A stretch of 21,037 bases of DNA from NCBI RefSeq assembly GCF_018613065.1, contig NZ_JAGGQW010000091.1:1-21037 (forward strand), read 5' to 3'. Of the stretch, positions 15,320-21,037 are shown piece by piece. Both the position numbers and the translations under genes were made by a program. The notes below the pieces were generated by a model, which worked only from the letters and a program-made list of their open reading frames with translations, searched no databases and had not been told where the DNA came from. The first letter of the stretch is position 1, and the number at the start of each line of letters is the position of its first letter. Origin of the DNA: Bacillus sp. ISL-7. Lineage in GTDB: Bacteria > Bacillota > Bacilli > Bacillales_B > DSM-18226.

Positions 15320-15374
15320 AAGTCCTAGTTACATCATTAGAACTTTTGGTTAACATATATTAGAATATTTGTAT

Positions 15375-15411
15375 AAAAAACATAAGGCCTCTCTTATGAT
15401 TGGATGAGGCC
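15375..15411 (-). terminator. Terminator after aldo/keto reductase
   Basis: GGCCTC and GAGGCC pair around a 14-nt loop. On the minus strand TTATGTTTTTTAT follows. It is 16 bp past the stop of the reductase gene and separates it from RNA cassette B. Confidence 0.65.
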
Positions 15412-15426
15412 GCAAGTTCATACGGT

Positions 15427-16272
15427 TTAAAATTCTTCGTATTCTGCAGGATCTTGGTTGTTTATTCTGCCATCAGGGCGAGTTAATCCTGAAATGATAC
15501 TCATTTCTATTTCATCTAAGGAGAAATCAAAAATAGATATATTTTCAAACTGCCTTGCAGGAGATGATGATTTAGGAATGGCAATGGCCCCAAGTTGATA
15601 GTGCCAACGTAAAATAACTTGTGAAATAGACTTGTTATGATGATCGGCAATCTGTTGAAGGGTATCATTTTGGAAAACTTCATTTGCTCGAGCTATTGGG
15701 CTCCAGGATTCCGTTGTAATGTTATTTTCTTCATGCCATTTTCTTTGTGGTGCTTGATTGAATAATGGGTGTAATTCGATTTGGTTAATGCTAGGTTTCA
15801 CACCTGTTTCTTTTTCTAAACGCTCTATATGTTCAGGTAAGAAATTACAGACACCGATCGAACGAATAAGCCCCCATTTTTTAGCATCAATTAATGCTTC
15901 CCAAGCTTCCAAGTATATGTCCTGTTTAGGATTTGGCCAATGAATGAGATATAAATCATAATAATCTAGATTTGCTCGAAATAACGATTCTTGAATGGTC
16001 GCAACCGCCCTGCCATAGGTTTGATAGCGACCGGGCAGTTTCGATGTAATCTTTAATTTTACTCTTGGAACAGAACTGCGTCTAACAGCCTCTCCAACCG
16101 TGCCTTCATTTTCATAATTATAAGCAGCATCTATTAGTCTATATCCCATATCAATTGCACTTAAGATCGAATGAACACCATCATTCCCTCTTAGCTTATA
16201 TGTACCCAAACCGATTACTGGCAAAGTAAGCCCATCATTAAGTGTAATTTCTGGAATTGATTTATCCATCAT
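15427..16272 (-). CDS. Aldo/keto reductase
   Basis: A 281-residue NADPH-dependent aldo/keto reductase of the bacterial AKR5-like (2,5-diketo-gluconate reductase) type. The catalytic tetrad is visible: Asp and Tyr in GYRLIDAAYNYENE (about residues 43-56), Lys in KITSKLPG (about residue 78) and His in LIHWPNP (about 110). Further landmarks are IRSIGVCNF, INQIELHP and the cofactor-binding AIPKSSSPARQFENI. It reduces carbonyl groups on small molecules; the substrate is unknown. GGAG lies 6 nt before the first of two adjacent Met codons. It follows thiF by 82 bp on the same strand with no terminator between, so some thiazole-operon readthrough is possible. Confidence 0.9.
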   Translation of the reverse strand: MMDKSIPEITLNDGLTLPVIGLGTYKLRGNDGVHSILSAIDMGYRLIDAAYNYENEGTVGEAVRRSSVPRVKLKITSKLPGRYQTYGRAVATIQESLFRANLDYYDLYLIHWPNPKQDIYLEAWEALIDAKKWGLIRSIGVCNFLPEHIERLEKETGVKPSINQIELHPLFNQAPQRKWHEENNITTESWSPIARANEVFQNDTLQQIADHHNKSISQVILRWHYQLGAIAIPKSSSPARQFENISIFDFSLDEIEMSIISGLTRPDGRINNQDPAEYEEF

Positions 16273-16354
16273 TAATCACTCCATTCCATAATTATCAAGT
16301 TTAACATAATTTTGGTAACAATTCATGGAAAGACTTAATCGCCAATGGTTTTCA

Positions 16355-17371
16355 TTACCCTAAGTATCGATGGTATAGTGCCTTTGCTTCGGAAATATCC
16401 TTGGTTCCGTGGACTAACACCCTTCCGTCTTTAAAAATGACTAATCGGTGCGGATCCACTGTATATGTTAATAGATACGGATTTCTCTGTACTGTTCCCC
16501 CTTGATTTGCCAATAATTTTTCTAACGCTACTAAGTCACGCAAGGCGGGAAGCGCAGGACGTATCTGAACAGAATCTCTTCCACAGAGGACAGCTGTCTT
16601 GGTTTGATTTTCAAAAGCTAAATAGGGGAAGGAACGTTCTTTCCCACAGGTTGGACAATCTTCTTTTTTCAATTTATCTACCTTGATCGTACTATGTTGA
16701 TTTTTCCACAAGTCAAAAGACACGAGTTTGCTCCGAAGAGAATCCAGATCGCCAACCAAAATTTTCAAGGCTTCACTTATTTGATACGCAACGACCATGT
16801 TTACAGCTGGACTTATAATTCCAGCTGTGTCACAGGTTAATCCGCCTAGCGGAACGGTTTCAAGTAAGCAAGCAAGGCAAGGTGTTTTTTCTGGAATAAT
16901 CGTGTAGGATATGCCGTAGCTTCCCACGCATGCCCCGTAAATCCAAGGGATGCCCACCTTTTGTGCTACATCATTCATGATCATTCTTGTTTCGAAATTA
17001 TCGGTTGCATCAATCATCAGATCCACATTTTGAGCCCAGTCAAGAAGCTCGGTGACGGAGGCATCACCAATGATTGCCTCAATCAGCACCGAAGAGTTAA
17101 TCGCTGTTAAGCGGTTTTTGGCTGCGATGACTTTGGGAATTCGGTTTTTGGCATCTTCTTCAGCATAGAGCTGCTGTCGCTGTAAATTCGACCATTCGAC
17201 ATAATCCCGATCCACAATGGTTAGTTTCCCTACTCCAGCACGGACAAGGGCTTCGGCACTTCCTGAACCGAGTGCTCCCATTCCGATGATAAGTACATGT
17301 TTCATGGAAATTAGCTGCTGTCCTTCTTTCCCAATCGGTGAAAATAGTTCTTGTCGTGAGTAGCGATTCAC
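16355..17371 (-). CDS. thiF: ThiF, ThiS adenylyltransferase
   Basis: A 338-residue E1-like enzyme that adenylates the C-terminal glycine of the sulfur carrier ThiS with ATP for thiazole synthesis. The nucleotide-binding loop is [10 protein letters not shown] near residues 28-37, followed by [13 protein letters not shown] with the Arg/Gln residues that hold ATP, and [10 protein letters not shown]. Zinc is bound by two Cys pairs, CLAC and CPTC. The C-terminal 90 residues look like an added domain, as in Bacillus ThiF. The GTG start overlaps the thiG stop by four bases, and AAGGA lies upstream inside thiG. Last gene of the operon. MoeB-like activity on another carrier cannot be excluded, but context favours ThiF. 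Confidence 0.93.
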   Translation of the reverse strand: MNRYSRQELFSPIGKEGQQLISMKHVLIIGMGALGSGSAEALVRAGVGKLTIVDRDYVEWSNLQRQQLYAEEDAKNRIPKVIAAKNRLTAINSSVLIEAIIGDASVTELLDWAQNVDLMIDATDNFETRMIMNDVAQKVGIPWIYGACVGSYGISYTIIPEKTPCLACLLETVPLGGLTCDTAGIISPAVNMVVAYQISEALKILVGDLDSLRSKLVSFDLWKNQHSTIKVDKLKKEDCPTCGKERSFPYLAFENQTKTAVLCGRDSVQIRPALPALRDLVALEKLLANQGGTVQRNPYLLTYTVDPHRLVIFKDGRVLVHGTKDISEAKALYHRYLG

Positions 17372-18135
17372 CCGATACTCATTCCTTCCTTGGGACTGCT
17401 GGCTGTCGCATATCTCTTTTTCTCGATTCGGCCGGCTTCAAAGCCTAATCGTCCCGCTTCGATCGCTAAACTCATGGCTCGAGCCATTTTGACCGGATCG
17501 TTTGCTGCTGAAACAGCCGTATTTAATAACACCCCATCAGCACCTAATTCCATCGCCAATGCTGCATCAGCTGGGGAGCCAATACCAGCATCCACAATCA
17601 CAGGTACGACCGCTTGCTCGATAATAAAGCCTAGATTAACAGGATTGATGATCCCTTGACCGGATCCAATGGGCGAGGCCCCAGGCATGACCGCATGACA
17701 GCCCACTTCTTGGAGCTTTCGAGCTAAAACCACGTCATCGGATGTATAGGGGAGGACAATAAATCCTTCCTTCACTAATTCTTCCGTTGCTTTAAGGGTT
17801 TCAATCGGGTCAGGAAGTAAGGTGTGATCACAGCCAATCACTTCCACTTTAATCATATCGCATAGTCCTGAAGCTTTCGCTAGTTTTGCGATCCGGACCG
17901 CCTCTGCGGCTGTTTTTGCTCCAGCAGTATTAGGCAGAAGCTTATATTTTTGAGTGTCGAGCTGTTCTAAAAAATTCGGCTGGCTTGGTTCAAAAATATT
18001 CATTCGTCTCACCGCAAACGTGAGGATTTCTGCTTTCGACACTTCCACTGCTGCCTTTTGGATTTCAAAGCTTGGATACTTTCCCGTACCTAGTAACAAA
18101 CGAGATTGAAAGGATAATGAACCTATTTTTAACAT
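17368..18135 (-). CDS. thiG: ThiG, thiazole synthase
   Basis: A 255-residue TIM-barrel enzyme. It joins 1-deoxy-D-xylulose 5-phosphate, dehydroglycine and sulfur from ThiS thiocarboxylate into the thiazole of thiamine. Seen are [13 protein letters not shown] at the N-terminus, [14 protein letters not shown] and [20 protein letters not shown]. The region [17 protein letters not shown] carries the Schiff-base Lys. Late loops are [28 protein letters not shown] and [14 protein letters not shown]. Length is normal. The ribosome site AGGAGG lies within the last codons of thiS (see thiS), only a few bases from the ATG. Confidence 0.97.
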   Translation of the reverse strand: MLKIGSLSFQSRLLLGTGKYPSFEIQKAAVEVSKAEILTFAVRRMNIFEPSQPNFLEQLDTQKYKLLPNTAGAKTAAEAVRIAKLAKASGLCDMIKVEVIGCDHTLLPDPIETLKATEELVKEGFIVLPYTSDDVVLARKLQEVGCHAVMPGASPIGSGQGIINPVNLGFIIEQAVVPVIVDAGIGSPADAALAMELGADGVLLNTAVSAANDPVKMARAMSLAIEAGRLGFEAGRIEKKRYATASSPKEGMSIG

Positions 18136-18136
18136 G

Positions 18137-18340
18137 TCAACCGCCTCCTACAAAATGGACTATTTCGATTCGATCTTTATCTGATATTCTCGTACTTTGG
18201 TGCTCTAGCCTGGTTAATATTTCACCGTTTACTTCCACAACAACGACCTTATCTTGAATGTCATGATGTTTGAGAACATCTGAAACAGATACGATTTGGT
18301 CGGGTAATTGGATCCACTCGCCATTTACTACTACCTTCAT
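18137..18340 (-). CDS. thiS: ThiS, sulfur carrier protein
   Basis: A 67-residue ubiquitin-like sulfur carrier. Its C-terminal Gly-Gly (FVGGG end) is adenylated by ThiF, converted to thiocarboxylate and used by ThiG. The family pattern [20 protein letters not shown] is followed by a [15 protein letters not shown] end. The start ATG is set by TAGGAGG, which overlaps the thiO stop codon. The codons for the terminal glycines (GGA GGC GGT) form the Shine-Dalgarno sequence of thiG, and thiG starts one base after the thiS stop. Confidence 0.97.
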   Translation of the reverse strand: MKVVVNGEWIQLPDQIVSVSDVLKHHDIQDKVVVVEVNGEILTRLEHQSTRISDKDRIEIVHFVGGG

Positions 18341-18350
18341 GGTATACCTC

Positions 18351-19481
18351 CTAACTAACCGTTTCTTTGTGCCGTTCTAGGTGAAAAGCAGAGAGTAGTT
18401 CCTGATCTAGTAAGCTACCTGACACTAGGTCCGCAACTAGTTCCCCTGTAATCGGGCTTAATAAAATTCCATTTCGATAATGGCCTGCTGCCAGGAACAA
18501 CCCACGCCAGCTTGGATGTTCGCCCATATAAGGGATTCCGTCGCCTGTCTGCGGTCTGACTCCAGCCCATACTCGCTCCCATGCTGCCTCCTTAATCTGT
18601 GGAACTAATTGAGTCGCTCTTTCTATCAATGTAGCAATCCCTTCAGGAGTTACCTTGGTATCAAAGGTATTTTCAATCACAGTCGCACCTATATAAATTT
18701 CCCCATTTTGTTTGGGTACTAAATAACAACGTTTGTCGGAGAAAATGGTCGAGTTAATGATCGGCCTTTCTGTTCTAATCGAAAAGCATTCTCCTTTAAC
18801 CGGATACACAGGAATATCGATTCCTGATTCTTGCATTAATTTCGCCGCCCAAGCTCCAGTGGCAACAACCACCTGTTCACAATGGATGACGCCGATGCTG
18901 GTGTTTACCCCTTTTACTTGACCGTTTTCATAGACAAAAGACAGAACCTCCGTCTCTTCACATATTTTGGCACCAAAATGTTCCGCGGATTTAGCAAAGG
19001 CTTTTGTTAACTTTGTTGGTTGCACATGCCCATCACGGGGAAGATACATCCCTCCAGCTACACTTGGTGTAAGAGATGGTTCCAGCACACGTACTTCTGT
19101 TGCATCGAGCCAGGTAATGGTTGGATCCCATTTTTTTTGAAAGGTGACCTGTTTTTTTACCTCGAGCGCTATTTCTTCGGTTTCGGCAATTTTCACCATG
19201 CCTTTATTCACATACTCAATATCAATTCCTGTATATTCAAATAACTCACTTGCGAGCGTTGAAAACATCGCTTGACTTTTTAAAGCCAGCTGAAATAAGG
19301 GACCGTCTTGTTCCAGCTCTGCTTGTGCTGCCAGCATTCCGGCAGCCGCACTGGACGCTTGGCAAGCCACTCGTCCCTTCTCAATCACGACGACTTTTCT
19401 TCCCCTTTTTGCAAGCTGATAGGCAATCGAGGACCCGATAATTCCGCCACCGATAATGGCCACATCAAATGAATTTTCCAC
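18351..19481 (-). CDS. thiO: ThiO, glycine oxidase
   Basis: A flavoprotein of about 376 residues that oxidises glycine to the dehydroglycine used by ThiG, with release of hydrogen peroxide. The FAD-binding Rossmann motif VAIIGGGIIGSSIAYQLAKR is at the N-terminus and SSAAAGMLAAQAE follows. Substrate and flavin landmarks PVKGECFSI, CYLVPKQNGEIYIGATVIE, GVRPQTGDGIPYMGEHP and AAGHYRNGILLSP are present. The GTG at 19481 is chosen since it follows GGAG at 9 nt and matches family N-termini; ATG codons at 19505, 19496 and 19490 would add up to eight residues. The gene overlaps the end of tenI by 17 bases. Its TAG stop is part of the thiS ribosome site. Confidence 0.94.
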   Translation of the reverse strand: MENSFDVAIIGGGIIGSSIAYQLAKRGRKVVVIEKGRVACQASSAAAGMLAAQAELEQDGPLFQLALKSQAMFSTLASELFEYTGIDIEYVNKGMVKIAETEEIALEVKKQVTFQKKWDPTITWLDATEVRVLEPSLTPSVAGGMYLPRDGHVQPTKLTKAFAKSAEHFGAKICEETEVLSFVYENGQVKGVNTSIGVIHCEQVVVATGAWAAKLMQESGIDIPVYPVKGECFSIRTERPIINSTIFSDKRCYLVPKQNGEIYIGATVIENTFDTKVTPEGIATLIERATQLVPQIKEAAWERVWAGVRPQTGDGIPYMGEHPSWRGLFLAAGHYRNGILLSPITGELVADLVSGSLLDQELLSAFHLERHKETVS

Positions 19482-20052
19482 TTTGTTCATCTCCATATAA
19501 TACATTTAGGTAAGCCTTAACTGCTGCTAATGGATCGGGAGCATCTAAAACTCCTGACATGACTGCGATTCCTTTTGATCCTGCTTGAAGTACCTGCCCC
19601 GTATTTTCAGGTGTGATCCCGCCGATGGCTATTACCGGGATGTCTAATTGGGTGAGCCTTGCTAATTCCCTTAGTCCTTTTGGGGTCTTACCCGGTTTTG
19701 ATTGCGAAGGAAAGACATGGCCATATAGCACGTAATCAGCACCATTCTCTTTTGCTTGTTGTCCTTCCTCGTAGGAGTGGATGGAGTTCCCGAGCAAAAG
19801 CTGAGGAAAGTTTTCTTTCACAAGCGCAGTATCTAAACTATGGAAGGCTAATTGAACTCCTCTAGCCCTTGTAACGCAGGCAACATCGACTCGGTCATTA
19901 ATGATAATCTTTGATAGTGGGATGTTTTCATTTGTTAACCGTCGGACGGCCTGGAAAAGTTCCTTGGCTGTTTTTTGTTTTTCCCGCAAATGAATCGCGG
20001 TTATATATGGATGAATTTCGCTTATAATTTCACATAACTGTTCAATTGGCAT
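19465..20052 (-). CDS. tenI: TenI, thiazole tautomerase (true start probably upstream)
   Basis: A ThiE/TenI-fold protein that aromatises the thiazole tautomer made by ThiG. Seen are YITAIHLREKQKTAKEL, IIINDRVDVACVTRARGVQL, GNSIHSYEEG, ADYVLYGHVFPSQSKPG and PVIAIGGITPENTG followed by GIAVMSGVLDA. This fits TenI better than thiamine phosphate synthase because it lacks the pyrophosphate-binding set of ThiE and has GHVF. The coordinates use the first ATG, but the first beta-strand is missing from it. The frame stays open upstream and encodes KDKEIHIISNGK, matching family N-termini. No ATG, GTG or TTG occurs in that extension. AAAAGGGGGA lies 6 nt before an in-frame ATT at 20103, which would give 212 residues. 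First gene of the riboswitch operon. Confidence 0.9.
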   Translation of the reverse strand: MPIEQLCEIISEIHPYITAIHLREKQKTAKELFQAVRRLTNENIPLSKIIINDRVDVACVTRARGVQLAFHSLDTALVKENFPQLLLGNSIHSYEEGQQAKENGADYVLYGHVFPSQSKPGKTPKGLRELARLTQLDIPVIAIGGITPENTGQVLQAGSKGIAVMSGVLDAPDPLAAVKAYLNVLYGDEQSGKFI

Positions 20053-20150
20053 TTTCCCATTGGAGATAATATGTATCTCTTTATCTTTTATACTAGTTGA
20101 AATACCCGTTCCCCCTTTTAAGCAGATTCCGAAGATCGAAGGCCTAAAGT

Positions 20151-20189
20151 GAAAAACAAAAAACCACTTTCTTTAGGTAAGAAAGTGGT
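20151..20189 (-). terminator. TPP-controlled intrinsic terminator
   Basis: ACCACTTTCTT and AAGAAAGTGGT pair in an 11-bp stem with a 5-nt loop, then GGTTTTTTGTTTTT on the minus strand. It lies between the TPP riboswitch and tenI. Its 5' arm CCACTTTC can pair with GGGAAGTGG at the 3' edge of the riboswitch, so ligand-free RNA would form an antiterminator and TPP binding would free the terminator. Confidence 0.85.
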
Positions 20190-20235
20190 CGAAAATTCGA
20201 AATAGAAACATACGTTCTTCAAATATCCCGTTTTC

Positions 20236-20324
20236 CACTTCCCTACGCTGGTATTACCCAGATCAGGTTCATAGAGTCCCGAAGTAGTACTTCAATCTCA
20301 GCCCTTTAAAAAGGCACCTCTAGC
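20236..20324 (-). promoter_or_regulatory. TPP riboswitch (THI element)
   Basis: The minus strand carries the conserved TPP-sensing core: GAGGTGCC, GGGCTGAGA, then a variable P3 arm (GAAGTACTACTTC), GAACCTGATCTGGGTAATACC and AGCGTAGGGAAGTGG closing P1. It sits upstream of tenI-thiO-thiS-thiG-thiF and, with the terminator at 20151-20189, should switch the operon off when thiamine pyrophosphate is plentiful. Confidence 0.97.
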
Positions 20325-20375
20325 GGATTTGCGTCATTTATGTAATTGTCATGTAATGATTTCCCTGCAAGAATA

Positions 20376-20403
20376 ATGTTAACACTTCGGGTAGAAATGT
20401 CAA
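20376..20403 (-). promoter_or_regulatory. Putative SigA promoter of the thiazole operon
   Basis: Minus-strand TTGACA (perfect -35), 16 bp, TAACAT. CATTAT at 19 bp is an alternative -10. It lies about 50 bp upstream of the riboswitch, in the expected place. Confidence 0.55.
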
Positions 20404-20508
20404 ATGTTTTTCTTATTTATGGTAGAATAAACCCTATAGATGTTAACCAAATTATAATTATAGTTTACTTTTAAAATCTAAATGGAGTAAACAAACAGGG
20501 GGAGAATA

Positions 20509-20925
20509 ATGTATAAGCTACGAGGACATCATCTTTTTTGTCTTCTAGGGTATCGGGGAATGGGCTATTCCCAAGAATACGTGGAAAATATGACACTTTT
20601 GCATCAAACCTTGAGAAACAACCCAAAAACGTTGATTCTGCTTGTAAAGGGACCAGATCAGTTGTGTGAAAAGTTCCCTAATTCAGGTGAATACCATTGC
20701 CAAGACGACCAGATCGATGAAAGAGATGCCGTTATTTTAGACAAAATGAATCTTAAAATCGGACAAATTCTTAGATGGGAGGAAATAGAGTCCCGTATCC
20801 TAAAACATGTCATCCCCGCCGATATTCAAGTTGTCTGTGAAACTTGTTCTTGGCGTTCTTACGGGGTTTGCGAGGAAGGTATTCGAGAGATTCATGATAG
20901 GAAGGGCTTAAGAAAAATTCAATAA
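20509..20925 (+). CDS. DUF1284 domain protein
   Basis: A 138-residue soluble protein of the DUF1284 family. It has the family start LRGHHLFCLLGYRGMGYSQE followed by FVxNM-like YVENMTLLH. Conserved cysteines follow: Cys11, one in LCEKFPNSG, one in YHCQDD and three in VCETCSWRSYGVCEEG. The His-His and cysteine set suggests metal or iron-sulfur binding, which is inference; no function is established for the family. GGGGGAGA precedes the ATG by a few bases. It is divergent from the thiazole operon, with about 100 bp separating the two start regions, and a TATAAT-like box lies near 20451-20456. Confidence 0.88.
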   Translation: MYKLRGHHLFCLLGYRGMGYSQEYVENMTLLHQTLRNNPKTLILLVKGPDQLCEKFPNSGEYHCQDDQIDERDAVILDKMNLKIGQILRWEEIESRILKHVIPADIQVVCETCSWRSYGVCEEGIREIHDRKGLRKIQ

Positions 20926-21015
20926 GCTTCATCAATTCAATGCCCACATGCCCACAGGGACGGTTCTTTTGGCCTTTTTTAATCTCTTTCCTTGTCCTAG
21001 AAAGCCAGTAGAACT

Positions 21016-21037
21016 GTCCGAAGCCACTGAAAAAGTC
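21016..21037 (-). mobile_element. Possible insertion-sequence terminus at window edge
   Basis: The last bases read, on the minus strand, GACTTTTTCAGTGGCTTCGG. This looks like the terminal repeat of a Bacillus IS element as I remember it. Its first 13 bases recur in opposite orientation at 12318-12330. The rest of the element, if any, lies outside the window. Confidence 0.25.

Larger units (their letters stand above)
14492..15327 (-). repeat. RNA-gene cassette, direct repeat copy B
   Basis: Second 836-bp copy of the tRNA-Ser, tmRNA, tRNA-Asn, SRP-like RNA unit. It is offset from copy A by exactly 1965 bp at every gene, so no net insertions or deletions have occurred. Its left boundary falls inside the terminator loop: only the GTCACATCC arm remains. 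It carries changes that disturb helices in tRNA-Asn and tmRNA. Confidence 0.95.

Noticed and set aside
12527..15327. The 836-bp repeats as attL/attR of an integrated element
   Set aside because: tRNA and tmRNA genes are common integration sites, but the repeats are far longer than att cores. The spacer also has no integrase or other mobility gene.
20940..20985. Terminator or REP-like element after the DUF1284 gene
   Set aside because: CCCACATGCCCACAGGGACGG has a short tandem repeat and a T-run follows, but no stable stem could be drawn and the repeat family could not be confirmed.

Overview
The window looks like a chromosomal segment of a low-GC Bacillota, most likely Bacillaceae. The support is AT-rich intergenic DNA, strong AGGAGG-type ribosome binding sites, T-tailed hairpin terminators, a TPP-riboswitch thiazole operon in Bacillus order (tenI-thiO-thiS-thiG-thiF), a Listeria/Bacillus-type rifamycin phosphotransferase, YozG/DUF2975 modules, paired CrcB fluoride channels and a tmRNA clearly related to that of B. 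subtilis. All identifications are by eye and memory; no database was searched.

Layout. 1-1260: SAM methyltransferase, a ynfA-like remnant and a hairpin repeat. 1261-3861: rifamycin phosphotransferase (rph). 4100-5405: a duplicated DUF2975 + XRE-regulator module in which one regulator copy is broken. 5654-6238: MobA/MocA-like nucleotidyltransferase. 6344-6666: debris of a Nudix gene and an IS3-family transposase. 6798-7202: an unrecognised membrane-anchored protein. 7235-7977: two fluoride channel subunits. 8055-8822: two small secreted proteins (DUF2680-like and PepSY). 9151-10527: a CPA2-type cation/proton antiporter. 10737-12062: a two-gene operon of a PP2C phosphatase and a peptidoglycan amidase. 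12527-15327: the RNA region. 15427-16272: aldo/keto reductase. 16355-20403: thiazole operon with promoter, riboswitch and terminator. 20509-20925: DUF1284 protein. The last bases resemble an IS terminus.

The most unusual part is the RNA region. An 836-bp minus-strand cassette encodes, in transcription order, tRNA-Ser(GCU), a complete tmRNA (tag GKQNNNFAFAA), tRNA-Asn(GUU) and a small 4.5S-like SRP RNA that abuts the tRNA-Asn. The cassette occurs twice in direct orientation, with the same length and about 20 substitutions, separated by 1129 bp that hold a DedA-family gene and a small ORF. The left copy (A) keeps its terminator and intact helices. The right copy (B) has lost half of the terminator and carries mismatches in the tRNA-Asn D-stem and in a tmRNA hairpin. 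A compact set of translation, ribosome-rescue and protein-targeting RNAs, duplicated away from smpB, ffh or rRNA genes, is not an arrangement I recognise.

How genes work together: tenI, thiO, thiS, thiG and thiF make the thiazole half of thiamine under TPP control, with tight overlaps and ribosome sites built into upstream stop or GlyGly codons. The DUF2975/XRE, CrcB/CrcB, PepSY/DUF2680 and PP2C/amidase pairs are separate small operons. Several intergenic stretches are scarred by decayed genes and repeats.
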